Positions 46,994-55,955 are shown, counted from the first letter of the stretch. The stretch is DNA of 64,000 nt from Pectobacterium colocasium (GCF_020181655.1 NZ_CP084032.1:2542001-2606000); one strand, 5' to 3'. Translations and numbers: made by a program. Notes: generated by a model from the sequence alone, not told the origin.

Positions 46994-47371
46994 TTACTGC
47001 CCAAAATTTTTCCACGATAGCGCGTGCTTTTTTGATTCAGTATGGAGACAACTTTCAACTTCTTTCCACACAGACTCATTTTCATCGGTGGCTGTAACTA
47101 AAGATTCAATAAGACCAGTTGCTACCGCCGTTGCCAAATCATCATTATCTGACACTATTCCGGTTTCGATGTGCTGGAAAAAAATTGATTTATCTGACTG
47201 CTCTAATGAGGCTAATTGGCTCACTAGCGCTTTACCTACTAGCGAAAATAATAAAATTGTCGGCGGAGGATCTGGGTACCAATATTCGACACTCTTATTT
47301 ACTTCATTTTTTATATATTCCGACTTCTGAGTAAAGATACTCAGATACTCATTAACATACTTATCCATCAC
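46994..47371 (-). CDS. Predicted CDI immunity protein (toxin A partner)
   Basis: A 125-residue acidic protein (starts MMDKYVNEYLSIFTQKSEYI) whose start overlaps the end of the toxin A gene by 4 bp. Family not recognised. Position, size and low GC fit a cognate immunity protein. No signal peptide. Confidence 0.65.
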   Translation of the reverse strand: MMDKYVNEYLSIFTQKSEYIKNEVNKSVEYWYPDPPPTILLFSLVGKALVSQLASLEQSDKSIFFQHIETGIVSDNDDLATAVATGLIESLVTATDENESVWKEVESCLHTESKKHALSWKNFGQ

Positions 47372-48087
47372 TTCTTACCCTTAAGAGCATTTTGCATATC
47401 TTTCAGAACGTTTTCCGCCGCAGCTCTATCACTTGAAGAGGCTTGAGGATTTTTATTCAACCAATCTTGAAGAGCCTTGGAGTATGTTTGCGCTTTTTCA
47501 ACATGCCCCCTTCCGCCAACTTTTTCGCCCGTAGCTAATTCATAGCGAACAGCATCCGCAGTACTTCCACTACCAACTTTGGCATTTGGCCTATATAAAT
47601 CATTGATTATGTTTTTAAGATTATCATCCTTAACATTGGGCTTTTCCATTGATGCACGTAACGAATCCACATATTGTTCATACTGTGATCTGCTTTTAGG
47701 GTCTGATGAAGAATCATTATTACGGGCATTCTCTTCATCCTGAGGCTCCCAACCGCCCGGTGTACCTGATCCTGATCCGCCAAGCTCAACCTTCTGCTCG
47801 TTAGTCAGATCCTTACCAAGATTCGGATTGGAAGCATTGTCAGAACCGTACTTATCCTGAAGCGAGTTCAGATACTTCACGGTGATCTCATCATTACCCA
47901 TCATGTTCAGTCTGATGAGATGATCCAGCTCTTCCGACGAGAGATTGTCCGCGATTTCCTTCGCTACAACACTGGTAATACCTGCTTTCACGCCGAGCTC
48001 AAGTAACTTTTCAGCAACCTTGGTTCGGCATGGTGCCGCTATCGCACATCCTTCAACCAGCGCTTTGCCGAAGAAGTTATTCTCCAC
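47368..48087 (-). CDS. Displaced CdiA C-terminal toxin module A, beginning at VENN
   Basis: A 239-codon frame starting at the V of VENN (GTG at 48087). VENNFFGKALVEGCAIAAP is followed by a cytoplasm-entry-like region and, after a Ser/Asn/Pro linker, a toxin domain with NDLYRPNAKVGSGSTADAVR, ELATGEKVGGRGHVEKA and WLNKNP. The toxin family is not one I can name. It has no secretion domains. Because it abuts the end of the repeated element exactly at VENN, I read it as the original tip of the main cdiA, cut off by insertion of the element. The frame is open a few codons further (to 48123), but that part belongs to the element. Confidence 0.7.
   Translation of the reverse strand: MENNFFGKALVEGCAIAAPCRTKVAEKLLELGVKAGITSVVAKEIADNLSSEELDHLIRLNMMGNDEITVKYLNSLQDKYGSDNASNPNLGKDLTNEQKVELGGSGSGTPGGWEPQDEENARNNDSSSDPKSRSQYEQYVDSLRASMEKPNVKDDNLKNIINDLYRPNAKVGSGSTADAVRYELATGEKVGGRGHVEKAQTYSKALQDWLNKNPQASSSDRAAAENVLKDMQNALKGKK
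48073..48087. repeat. Element junction core 1 (left)
   Basis: GAAGTTATTCTCCAC, which reads VENNF on the minus strand. Left flank is toxin A; right flank is the element's GC-rich end. One C/A difference from the other two cores (48084). Confidence 0.8.
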
Positions 48088-49007
48088 AACAACGTTTTCC
48101 GGTGCGGACTCAGCCAGCGAACTTCACTTTTCCCTGTGCCGTCAGCCAGTTACAGCTGGTTTTTTCTGATGCGTTTCGATGCCCCGACTCCGAAGCCCCG
48201 ATACGCGTTTTTAGCCCCCGGCACGCTACCGCCCCGCCGTGACCTTACCGCCTGCAACCGCCACATCATAGCAGCAGCCCAAGTCGCTGCCAGTAGTCGT
48301 TTTGTTGTTGAACCGGGTTTTATCGCGGCGCGAGCCGTTCCGCAGCTTGCTGTGGGACGGTGAAGCGTCTGCCGGGTGCGGGCTGGTGAAGCCCGCAAGA
48401 CAACGCCTTAGCGGGAGGCCCCCCGGCGGGGGCCGCACGGGGCGGAGATGGCGAGCACGGGAACGAGCAAGGAGCCGGCGACTGCGAGCCGGGCGCAGCC
48501 AGTGCAGCAGGGTTGGGCGGGGGCGAGGTAAAGCCCTTCAGCGCCGTGACGCAGGAACGGCTTCTGCTTTGATGTTGACGTTGATGTTTGCTGAGGATTG
48601 ACGCCGAAGCCTGCGCCGCCAGGGACGGCGGCCACTCCGTCAGAGCCAGGGAAGCACGCTGAGGTTTGCAGCAGAGGGCGCAGCCCTGTGCGCCACACCG
48701 CGCCACAGAGCCCAACCCCGGCGGCCAGCCGCTCACCACTGCCGAAGCAGTCCGCAGCGCGCCCATTAGCTGCCCGGCGCCGACATAATGTTCGTTGCGC
48801 GTTGGCCGCGTTCAGCGGCTTTCGCGTAATGCCACATTATGTTGAATGACGTTCGGCCAGCAACGTGAGATAAAGGGAGTGACTGAGGTGGGCGCTGGCC
48901 GGGCGGCATTTACCGCCGGAGTGCCCAGCCTGAACAAGGCAAGCGCTGCGCCACGGATGGCGCAGCTTTTGCCCGACGCCGTACCCTGCGGCCTTGAAGA
49001 GAACGAG
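48088..49007. other. GC-rich non-coding end of the element, copy 1
   Basis: About 0.92 kb with many mutually overlapping frames on both strands, none with a ribosome site or protein-like composition. It is rich in hairpins, for example GGCCCCC-GGC-GGGGGCC near 48418-48436, and ends in a 9-bp inverted repeat at 48783-48842. The region might be a replication origin, recombinase arm sites or a structured RNA. It also contains CCAGTTACAGCTGG-TTTTTT at 48148-48167, a small terminator-like hairpin on the plus strand. Confidence 0.6.
48783..48842. repeat. Inverted repeat ACATAATGT / ACATTATGT, copy 1
   Basis: Two exact 9-bp reverse complements (48783-48791, 48834-48842) separated by 42 bp. AT-rich arms in a GC-rich setting, 165 bp from the ParE gene. 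Possible protein-binding site. Confidence 0.5.
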
Positions 49008-49319
49008 CTAACTTTTGTGACTATTTGGTACATCGGAGAACAGATTGTCGATATCACGCGCACCGTGCAAGACACGCTCTATCCTGACCTCCGTATCCGT
49101 CGTTCCATACAGGATAAGATAACGACCATAGACACAACTTCGGATGGATTGCCCCAGCTCTGGACGCTCACGGTAGAGCCAGGGATTGTCGCCGATTACA
49201 CAACACTGCCGGTACAAGTCTTCGGTAAAGCTCAGCGCCCGTACCGGGTTATCTTGCGCGATATAGTCACCTATCGCTTCGATATCCTGCTCTGCCAGCG
49301 GCGATACCGTCAGTTTCAT
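49008..49319 (-). CDS. parE: ParE/RelE-superfamily toxin, copy 1
   Basis: A 103-residue ParE-type toxin: LTVSPLAEQDIEAIGDYIAQDNP, ALSFTEDLYRQC, ELGQSIRSCVYGRYLILYGTTDTEVRIERVLHGARD. ParE proteins poison DNA gyrase; related RelE proteins cleave mRNA. Its ATG overlaps the antitoxin stop by 4 bp. Within the element it should act as an addiction module that penalises loss. Confidence 0.88.
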   Translation of the reverse strand: MKLTVSPLAEQDIEAIGDYIAQDNPVRALSFTEDLYRQCCVIGDNPWLYRERPELGQSIRSCVYGRYLILYGTTDTEVRIERVLHGARDIDNLFSDVPNSHKS

Positions 49320-49579
49320 TCCGCTTCCTCACCTTCAGCCATGTTCCGGTATTTCTGCGACAGACGCCCGAACACCGCTTCAGCATCCTTGCCCTTTCCG
49401 CTGTTTACGCCCAACTCGACCGCCGTCCGTAGCGCATCAAGCTTTACCTGCTGCTCTCGCTCCTCCAGTGCCCGCAACCCTGCACGGATGACCTCGCTGA
49501 CATTGTTGTAACGACCACTTTCGATTTGTTCACGGATAAATTGCTCGAAGTAAGGACTTAACGCGATACTGGTTGCCAT
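49316..49579 (-). CDS. parD: ParD-type ribbon-helix-helix antitoxin, copy 1
   Basis: An 87-residue antitoxin: ATSIALSPYFEQFIREQIESG, YNNVSEVIRAGLRALEERE (ribbon-helix-helix) and an acidic toxin-binding tail ending AEGEEAE. GGAGG 6 nt before ATG 49579 fixes the start. It should neutralise ParE and repress the pair; 34 bp separate it from the recombinase gene. Confidence 0.88.
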   Translation of the reverse strand: MATSIALSPYFEQFIREQIESGRYNNVSEVIRAGLRALEEREQQVKLDALRTAVELGVNSGKGKDAEAVFGRLSQKYRNMAEGEEAE

Positions 49580-49613
49580 TATTGCCTCCAACTACACAGG
49601 ATAGTATCTATTA

Positions 49614-50723
49614 TTATCTGTTAGTATTTTCTTCCTCTCCCGTTCCGTCAACCCCTTCTTTCTGATGCGCCTCCTCTTCTGCCGTCAGGTCAGCCAGCAG
49701 CCCGGTTTCTTCCTCTGCCTCACGCTCCGCCGGGTGCGTACTCGCATGGACTGCGGATAACGCCTTGATGGAGACTTGCGTATAGATTTGCGTGCTCTCC
49801 ACGCTCGCATGACCCAGCATCGCCTGTATCCACCGGATATCTGCCCCGTTCTCCAGCATCTGTGTTGCCATCGCATGGCGGAACAGGTGACAGCTTCCCC
49901 ACGGCGCGAGTCCCGATGCCCTGATGTAGTGGCCGACCGTGTGGGTAATGCCGTTCGCCGTCAGTCCCGCGATTCCATCCAGCGCCACGAACAGCGCGGT
50001 AATGTCCTGACTGACCAGCAGTTGCGGCCTCACCTGTTGCTGGTAGTGACTCAGCCAGCGCAGCGCCCGGTTTCCTATCGGGATAACCCGGTCTTTTCTT
50101 CCCTTGCCCTGCCTCACCGTCACCGTTTTACGGCTCCCGTCCACGCTGTAGACGTCCAGCTTTGCCACCTCGCCTCTGCGCAGCCCCGTTGACCACAGCA
50201 GCTCCATCAGCGCACGGTCACGCTGACCCTGAAGCGTCGTCAGGTCGGGCAACGCCAGCACCTGCTCCACGTCCTCCACGCTCAGTATCGTGCGCGGCAG
50301 TCGCTTTTCCAGCTTCGGCAGTTCCAGGTCGGCCGCCGGGTTCGCCAGTATCAGATGCTGTTTCGTCAGCCAACTGAACCACACCTGCAACGGCTGTAAC
50401 GCCGTGCGCTGGGTCCGGGTGGAGAGGGGTTCACCGTTGCCTTTGCGGTACTGGTACAGATGCCGCTGGTAGCGTTCAAGGATGGGGCGGGTTACGTCAC
50501 GGGCATAATGCACACCCCGCTCTGCCGCCCACAGGATGAACCGGTACTGGTGATGTGTTTGTACCTTCAGCGTCGCTTCCGACCCGTTGCGCTCCCGCCG
50601 CCACACCACGAACCGCAGTAGCAGCGCGTACAGGCTCTTCGGGTCGCTGGCCGGACCAACAGGCTGACGGTAGACCTCATCCACTGTCAGCAGCGCACCC
50701 GCTCGCGGTTTACGGTTGGCCAT
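49614..50723 (-). CDS. Tyrosine recombinase (XerC/D-like integrase), copy 1
   Basis: A 369-residue site-specific recombinase. N-terminal SAM-like core-binding domain (about 28-130) and catalytic domain with TGLRRGE (Arg182), lysine region GKGRKDR (about 207-211), HLFRH (His279, Arg282), LGH (His305) and Tyr314 in STQIYTQ; all active-site residues are present. The C-terminal 45 residues are acidic and non-conserved. It overlaps the primase gene by 14 bp. I propose that it recombines the 15-bp VENNF core at the element ends; its distance from the left end (about 1.5 kb) is larger than usual for phage integrases. No excisionase gene was recognised. Confidence 0.9.
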   Translation of the reverse strand: MANRKPRAGALLTVDEVYRQPVGPASDPKSLYALLLRFVVWRRERNGSEATLKVQTHHQYRFILWAAERGVHYARDVTRPILERYQRHLYQYRKGNGEPLSTRTQRTALQPLQVWFSWLTKQHLILANPAADLELPKLEKRLPRTILSVEDVEQVLALPDLTTLQGQRDRALMELLWSTGLRRGEVAKLDVYSVDGSRKTVTVRQGKGRKDRVIPIGNRALRWLSHYQQQVRPQLLVSQDITALFVALDGIAGLTANGITHTVGHYIRASGLAPWGSCHLFRHAMATQMLENGADIRWIQAMLGHASVESTQIYTQVSIKALSAVHASTHPAEREAEEETGLLADLTAEEEAHQKEGVDGTGEEENTNR

Positions 50724-53700
50724 GCGTCACCTCCTTGTTGACATTGGGGGCGATAGCAGCAGCACGTTTTCTTTTTCCTCTTATTACTGCTTCCGGTGCA
50801 ACCCCGACCACTTCGGCGTCCAGCCCTTGCGCTGTCTGGCCTGATGCCACTTTTTCCATACCAGACTTGACCCGAACTTGAGGCAGACTTGAGCCAGACT
50901 TATCCTCCACCAAGTCAGACTTGCGTTCACTGCCCTCTGATAACGGGTCATCAACACTGGCAGCAGGCAGTACGCCAACGGGCGATTTTCGTTTTCCCTT
51001 TATTACCGCATTTGCTTCAGGACAGACTTGCAGACCGTTAACGCCTTGTGCTGTCTGGGCTGACCCGGTATTTTCCACACCAGACTTGCCCCCGACTTGA
51101 GGCAGACTTGAGCCAGACTTATCTTCATCCTGACCAGACTTGCACTCATCGCCCTCATGTTCAGCCACATGAAGCAGACCGCACAGGTGACTTTCATCAC
51201 CGTTGCCACCGTCCCACAGCAGCTCGTACTGCAACAGATGACCCCGACTACCGCCGTGCAGCAGCAGATATTCCATTTCACTCAGCCGCAGACAGTGGTT
51301 CTTGAGCTGGCTGTCACTCCAGTTGGTGTAACCCCGGATGTCCCGCCGCGTGAACCGCACCTCTCCCGACTGACAGCCCTGACGCTGTGCCATATCGCTC
51401 ACCATCGTCTGTATCAGCAGCAACAGCTTCCGCGTCTGTGGCGGCATCTCGTCCAGCGTTCGCCCCAGTACCTCATGCGCCAGGTGATTGGCTAACGCGA
51501 TATCACTCTGTGCCACCTCGATATACTCGATAACCTGCCCCCGGTGCTCGACCCGTTTCACTTCCCGCTGGTAGTGATGTAACAACGCGATGGACTGGAT
51601 TAAGGTCAGGTATTTCATATGGTCGCGCCGGGTGCGGGTTTTATCACTCAGGAACGTCAGCCGGTCGGCATACGGGTTCACCACCTTCAGCGGCCTCAAC
51701 AGCCGCTGCGCGTTCTGGTGTAGCCGGGTCAGATACTGCTTTTCTGAGGACTGAAGCAGCCCTTCCAGCGTCTGGCCGTGACGCTGCATCGCGTGTATCG
51801 CCTGCGTCTGCTCTCTGGATTCATTCACCGTCAGAACCAGACAGCGGTTCAGCAGCTCTTCGTCTACGTCGATGGCCGTGGTGGTCAGCATCAGCATCAC
51901 CGGTCCCTGTACCTTGTATTCCCGTGTCACCAGTTCGCCGCTCTGCTCGTTCTTCCCGGTCGAGGCTATCTTCAGCTCCCCGTCCGACTGCAACAGCTTC
52001 AGCGCATACGCCGCCTGCCGCACCCCTTCTTCTTCCGCTATCGCCAGTATCTTGTGCTGTAGCGAGGTCTCGCCAAGGTAGTACAGGCTCTGCCCGGTCA
52101 TCGCCGAGTACTGGATGCGCTCTTCTTCCGGCATCAGCCCCAGCACCGCGTCCATCAGCGAGGATTTCCCCGCCGCCGAACTGCTCTGTATCAGCACCGC
52201 AAGCGGTTTATCCAGCTTGCGCGACGTCGCCGCCAGATACCCGGTCAGCAGATTGGTGCTTTCTCCCACCACGCCGCACGACGCCAGATCATTGATGATG
52301 CGTTCAGTCAGGTCGGGAGATTTGAGTAATGCCAGCGCTGCCGCTTCGTCTTCCGCGCTGACCGTCACCGCCGCTGTAGCGTCCGACTGCACCGTAGATT
52401 GTCGCGCTTCATCCTGCTTCTGCTCCAGCATCAGCAGCACCCGACCGCATTCACGTTTGATGACCGAGGACTCACAGCCCAGTTCAACCGCCGCTGCGCT
52501 GATATAACCCTGACGATGACGTGAACTGTACATATCCAGTGAGTCCACATGGAACGCACCGGTACTCTCATCCCGCACCTGCACGTTGACTTTCATCACC
52601 TCGGCAACGCTGTTCTTCTGCCAGCCCCGCACCCGCCACACCCGTGGTCCGGCGCGTAACAGCAGCTCGCCCGTATCCGTTTGTTCGCACGGGATAAGTG
52701 CCTGAACCGGTGGTGTTGTTGGTTCATTCGGCTGGGCAGCTAAAGAAGGAGGGGTTTCACTCACGCCAGATACCGGCGTTTCATGCGAGAACACCACACC
52801 GGGAACCATGCCTTTACCCATCCATTGTGCCTGCTCCAGCGCCAGCCCTAACGCCGCTTCAGGATTACCACTTTTCAGCGCATAGGCATTCGCATCCAGC
52901 CCCGCAGGGAACTGCACCCGCCACGCCCCGATACCGCCTTCCAGCAGGTCAGCGGCCACGGCTACCGCACCCCGGTCGCCTGCCTCATCCCGGTCATAGG
53001 CGATTAACACCCGCTTGACCCCGTGGTACTGCAACGCCGCCAGATGCTCAGCGGTAAAACCGTTCGCCCCGTAAGCCGTGGTCACATGGCGGAACCCCGC
53101 GCACCAGAAGGTCATCGCATCGATTAACGCTTCACACAGGATGACCTCTGACGACGCCTTCAGCGCTTCCTCATTCCACACCCCGCTTAACGGTGACGGC
53201 AGATAAAGATGCTTCGCCGCCCCTTTCTTCACCGCGTAGTCCGCCGTGGTCCGGCGACCGTACAACTGCAACACCCGCCCGCGCTGCGCCACGTCAGCCG
53301 ATTCCGACCAGCCGATAACCGGCATCACCACACAGCCCCGGAAGTGGTCTTGTCGCGTACTCGCCCGCAACACCCCCAGCCCGGCCAGCCGCTCACGCAG
53401 CCGTTTTCCCTCACCGCTTGACGAGGACGGCAACAGCCCCGCGCTGCCGCCGATACCGTGATGACCCGCGAACCCCAGCTTAAAATGGCTTACCAGTTCA
53501 GGATGGTTCAGCCCGCGACTGACCAGCCACTGCTGCGCCTCCGGGCTGGTCAGCAGATTGTGGTGATAGAAGTCGATAACCTGATGCAACAACGCCTGAC
53601 CGTCATCATCCAGGTCAGACAGCGGCGTCCGCGCCACTGGCGGCGAAGCCAGTACAGGGACGGCGGCTAAAGAAGACGGGGTTCCGGCCAGCTCCCGCAG

Positions 53701-53967
53701 CCGCACCAGAGTCTGCGGGTAGGTCAGCCGCTCGGTGTGTTGCAGCCAGTCCAGCACCGACCCCGACGCGCCGCAGCCGAAGCAGTGATACAGGTTCTTT
53801 GATGGCGTGATAACGCAGGACGGCGTTTTCTCCCGGTGGAACGGACACAGACACACATAGCTGTCGTCACCCTGCTTTTTCAGCACATGTCCCTGACTTT
53901 GCGCCACGCTCAGCAATGACACCTCATGCTTGAGTCGCGCCAGTTCTGCCGGTGTCAGTCGTCCCAT
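50710..53967 (-). CDS. CHC2-type primase-helicase, copy 1
   Basis: A 1085-residue replication protein. Zinc finger C-P-F-H...H-C-F-G-C (residues 41-65, CPFHREKTPSC and LYHCFGCGASGSVLDWL). TOPRIM-type primase region about 270-345 (VILCEALIDAMTF, RVLIAYDRDEAGDRGAVAVA). An ATPase domain follows with P-loop SSSAAGKSSLMDAVL near residue 600, acidic LAIAEEEG and MLMLTTTAID. The tail holds two imperfect copies of a roughly 65-residue unit (DKSGSSLPQV to GKRK). Fusion of primase and ring-type helicase recalls P4 alpha or plasmid replication proteins. CAGGAG precedes ATG 53967. It is divergent from the Xre gene. Confidence 0.85.
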   Translation of the reverse strand: MGRLTPAELARLKHEVSLLSVAQSQGHVLKKQGDDSYVCLCPFHREKTPSCVITPSKNLYHCFGCGASGSVLDWLQHTERLTYPQTLVRLRELAGTPSSLAAVPVLASPPVARTPLSDLDDDGQALLHQVIDFYHHNLLTSPEAQQWLVSRGLNHPELVSHFKLGFAGHHGIGGSAGLLPSSSSGEGKRLRERLAGLGVLRASTRQDHFRGCVVMPVIGWSESADVAQRGRVLQLYGRRTTADYAVKKGAAKHLYLPSPLSGVWNEEALKASSEVILCEALIDAMTFWCAGFRHVTTAYGANGFTAEHLAALQYHGVKRVLIAYDRDEAGDRGAVAVAADLLEGGIGAWRVQFPAGLDANAYALKSGNPEAALGLALEQAQWMGKGMVPGVVFSHETPVSGVSETPPSLAAQPNEPTTPPVQALIPCEQTDTGELLLRAGPRVWRVRGWQKNSVAEVMKVNVQVRDESTGAFHVDSLDMYSSRHRQGYISAAAVELGCESSVIKRECGRVLLMLEQKQDEARQSTVQSDATAAVTVSAEDEAAALALLKSPDLTERIINDLASCGVVGESTNLLTGYLAATSRKLDKPLAVLIQSSSAAGKSSLMDAVLGLMPEEERIQYSAMTGQSLYYLGETSLQHKILAIAEEEGVRQAAYALKLLQSDGELKIASTGKNEQSGELVTREYKVQGPVMLMLTTTAIDVDEELLNRCLVLTVNESREQTQAIHAMQRHGQTLEGLLQSSEKQYLTRLHQNAQRLLRPLKVVNPYADRLTFLSDKTRTRRDHMKYLTLIQSIALLHHYQREVKRVEHRGQVIEYIEVAQSDIALANHLAHEVLGRTLDEMPPQTRKLLLLIQTMVSDMAQRQGCQSGEVRFTRRDIRGYTNWSDSQLKNHCLRLSEMEYLLLHGGSRGHLLQYELLWDGGNGDESHLCGLLHVAEHEGDECKSGQDEDKSGSSLPQVGGKSGVENTGSAQTAQGVNGLQVCPEANAVIKGKRKSPVGVLPAASVDDPLSEGSERKSDLVEDKSGSSLPQVRVKSGMEKVASGQTAQGLDAEVVGVAPEAVIRGKRKRAAAIAPNVNKEVTHGQP

Positions 53968-54068
53968 TCCGTCACTCCTGTAAAAAACCTGTCAATATGC
54001 CTTTATGGTTTATTTATACATGCATATATGGTATATTACAAGTGCCACTTACGATACAGGGGGTTAAG
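53968..54068. promoter_or_regulatory. Divergent primase/xre control region, copy 1
   Basis: 101 AT-rich bp with ATATGC (53995) and GCATAT (54022) as inverted arms and a TATATT -10-like box at 54032 toward xre. The likely operator region for the Xre repressor, like a small phage switch. Confidence 0.5.
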
Positions 54069-54446
54069 ATGCTGGCATTGTTTCCTTGGCGAGTAATATC
54101 TATGGACTTTGGTAAACGTCTTGCTGCCCTGCGTAAAGACCGTAAGCTGACACAAGCGGCTCTGGCTGAGAAGGTGGGCTGTCACGTGACGATGATACGC
54201 CGCTATGAGTCTGACGAAGTTCAGCCCACGCTGGAGATTATCCGTAAGCTGTCCTGTGCGCTGTCGGTCAGTGCAGATACGCTTGTTTTTGATAAGGCTG
54301 AACGCAACCCCGACGATGAGCTGCGCTTGCAGTTTGAGGCGGTGAGTCAGTTCTCACCTGAAGAGAAGGAAGTGGCCAGAGTGCTGCTGGAGTCATTGAT
54401 CCTCAAGCACGATGCCAACCGTTTTACACGTAAGACACCGAGTTAA
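54069..54446 (+). CDS. Xre-family HTH regulator, copy 1
   Basis: A 125-residue phage-repressor-like protein. HTH at about 13-68: FGKRLAALRKDRKLTQAALA then EKVGCHVTMIRRYESDEVQP; the C-terminal part is helical. I take ATG 54069 because AGGGGG precedes it; ATG 54102 (MDFGKRL) is the alternative. It probably controls primase and its own expression, keeping the element quiet. Confidence 0.82.
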   Translation: MLALFPWRVISMDFGKRLAALRKDRKLTQAALAEKVGCHVTMIRRYESDEVQPTLEIIRKLSCALSVSADTLVFDKAERNPDDELRLQFEAVSQFSPEEKEVARVLLESLILKHDANRFTRKTPS

Positions 54447-54525
54447 CCGTAATTTTAGCGCGACCCGCCAGCGCGGGAACACTGTCAGGTCGCTCACCAT
54501 AACCCACTAAGTGAGGTAGTTAATC

Positions 54526-54750
54526 ATGGCTGAACGCGATTCTAAGTCAGAACCCCGCGCAACTGAAGTAAAAGAGCCACAACGGCATTACACCGTCGGT
54601 TACGCCCCCAACGGCATGAAGGGCAACCCGCCGCCGCAACTCACGCTGAAGGGCCGCTGGCTGGAAGACCTCGGTTTTAACACCGGACAGCCGGTTATCG
54701 TCACCGTCGAGCGCGGGCGACTGGTGATTGAGGCGGAGCTAAGGTTCTGA
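54526..54750 (+). CDS. SymE-like protein, copy 1
   Basis: A 74-residue SymE-family protein: HYTVGYAPNGMKGNPPPQLT, LKGRWLEDLGFNTGQPVIVT, VERGRLVIEAEL. Strong GAGGT ribosome site. It converges on the immunity gene 65 bp away. It differs clearly from the 46681 homologue, so the association is not a recent copy. Confidence 0.82.
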   Translation: MAERDSKSEPRATEVKEPQRHYTVGYAPNGMKGNPPPQLTLKGRWLEDLGFNTGQPVIVTVERGRLVIEAELRF

Positions 54751-54815
54751 CCGATAAAAACAACGATCCCGGTCTGTTTTAGCCGGGGCCGTTATGTGAA
54801 TAGAAGAATGGCAAA

Positions 54816-55109
54816 TTAATTGCCATTTTCTTCAATACCATTCAAGAGCTTTACTAAAGTTTCTATGGCTTTCAACTGCTCCTCATCAGGGCCTAACAAT
54901 AAATTGAGCCTTTGGTCATCGAGTATAAGGTCATATATATCAATGCTTATCCAACCTTTTGACCAAAAATCAACAGTTCCGACTTTATTGTGCCCCTCGA
55001 ATTCAACTCGTTCGAGATCGCCAAAATCACCATCAAGAAAAGAAGTGTATTGAAAGCTATATCCCACTAAAATTGGCTCTATTTTTTTCTTAAAAAAGTT
55101 AATATCCAT
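54816..55109 (-). CDS. Predicted immunity protein B, copy 1
   Basis: A 97-residue acidic protein (MDINFFKKKIEPILVGYSF, later FGDLERVEFEGHNKVGTVDF) of a family I do not recognise. It starts 15 bp after the toxin B stop and is AT-rich compared with the element backbone, as typical for toxin/immunity cargo. Two identical copies exist in the window. Confidence 0.65.
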   Translation of the reverse strand: MDINFFKKKIEPILVGYSFQYTSFLDGDFGDLERVEFEGHNKVGTVDFWSKGWISIDIYDLILDDQRLNLLLGPDEEQLKAIETLVKLLNGIEENGN

Positions 55110-55124
55110 AATTTAAATAACCAT

Positions 55125-55955
55125 CTATTTTTTATCTATAATTGAAATATTTTTTACATCAGGCAATTGTGTGCCTCCTTGCTTATTCAGCATAAATTGC
55201 TGTGACTTACTTGCATCTGGACCGATTAATTTAAACCAACCGTCTTTCCCACCTTGCAACAAGCTTTTAGTAGAAACATCAAATTCAGCATAAACTGACC
55301 CTGCTGGTGCAGTACCTTTAAAGTCCGAGGCTCCATTAGTGGAAATGAATGTTTGTCCCCCACCACCTTGAATAACTTTGCCACTATTTTGCATTTGAGC
55401 TAGTTCATCAGGGGACATCCATCTACCTACCCTCGTCACATTTATCCCATCAATAACTCTGCTTTCACCGACTTTTAATGAAGTAGCAGCATTACTCGTA
55501 GTGACCCCTTGAGAATTGGTTGTCGGGTTGGTCGGCTCCACCGTCTGCCCAGGCTTCGTCAAACTACCCGTACCTAACGCCCCATACACAGCATTAGTCA
55601 GGCCATCTGCGGCTGTCTTCGCCAGCGCTGACTCCAGCCAGCCACATTTACCTGCGCATTGTTCGATGATATCAGCATACCAGTTCGCACTGTTTTCATA
55701 ACTACGTCCCGCCAGAGCATCCTGTACACCAAGTTGAGCGTAAGCTTTTCCATCGGTTTCTATCTGGCTGCGCATTGCTGCAACACAGGCGCTATCACCT
55801 GCTTCCCAGCAAGACTTCAGCTTCTGGATATTTTCTGCCGACTCCTTCGCCATGTCCTTGCGCACGCCCTGCTCGCAGGATGGCTCACCGCTACACGCTT
55901 TCAGTTTTTCAGCAAACTCAACCGGCCTCCCTTTGTTTAGGAAGTTATTCTCAAC
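55125..55955 (-). CDS. Orphan toxin module B, beginning at VENN (copy 1)
   Basis: Identical to the tip of the cdiA gene at the right edge, but here preceded by the element's GC-rich end instead of cdiA. VENNFLNKGRPVEF leads to a Cys-rich entry region (KACSGEPSC, LKSCWEAGDSACVAAM) and the toxin domain (GRWMSPDELAQMQ, QTFISTNG, YAEFDVSTKSL). V is GTT here, so no start codon exists at VENN; the first candidate is a GTG at 55865. It is probably silent. Confidence 0.7.
   Translation of the reverse strand, partial: VENNFLNKGRPVEFAEKLKACSGEPSCEQGVRKDMAKESAENIQKLKSCWEAGDSACVAAMRSQIETDGKAYAQLGVQDALAGRSYENSANWYADIIEQCAGKCGWLESALAKTAADGLTNAVYGALGTGSLTKPGQTVEPTNPTTNSQGVTTSNAATSLKVGESRVIDGINVTRVGRWMSPDELAQMQNSGKVIQGGGGQTFISTNGASDFKGTAPAGSVYAEFDVSTKSLLQGGKDGWFKLIGPDASKSQQFMLNKQGGTQLPDVKNISIIDKK
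55941..55955. repeat. Element junction core 2 (copy1/copy2 joint)
   Basis: GAAGTTATTCTCAAC. Left flank is toxin B end, right flank the element's GC-rich end: exactly the sequence a circular form would have at its attachment site. Confidence 0.8.

Larger units (their letters stand above)
48073..55955 (-). mobile_element. Proposed cdiA-VENN integrative element, copy 1
   Basis: A 7.87-kb unit bounded by the 15-bp cores and repeated directly at 55941. Contents from right to left: toxin tip B, immunity B, convergent SymE-like and Xre genes, then a leftward operon-like run of primase-helicase, tyrosine recombinase, ParD and ParE, and a 0.92-kb non-coding end. The gene set (replication, integration, stabilisation, cargo) is that of a small plasmid-like or satellite-like integrative element; capsid, packaging and conjugation genes are absent. 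All corresponding reading frames in the two copies translate identically; the only difference I found is one C in a run near 48420. Mobility is inferred. Confidence 0.65.

Noticed and set aside
48150..48850. Several frames of 70-180 codons on both strands of the GC-rich element end
   Set aside because: They overlap one another, lack ribosome sites, are Arg/Pro/Ser-rich, and one of them changes frame between the two copies because of the C6/C5 difference.
54447..54525. LexA box ahead of the SymE-like gene, as in E. coli symE
   Set aside because: CACTGTCAGG lacks the second arm of the CTGT-N8-ACAG motif.
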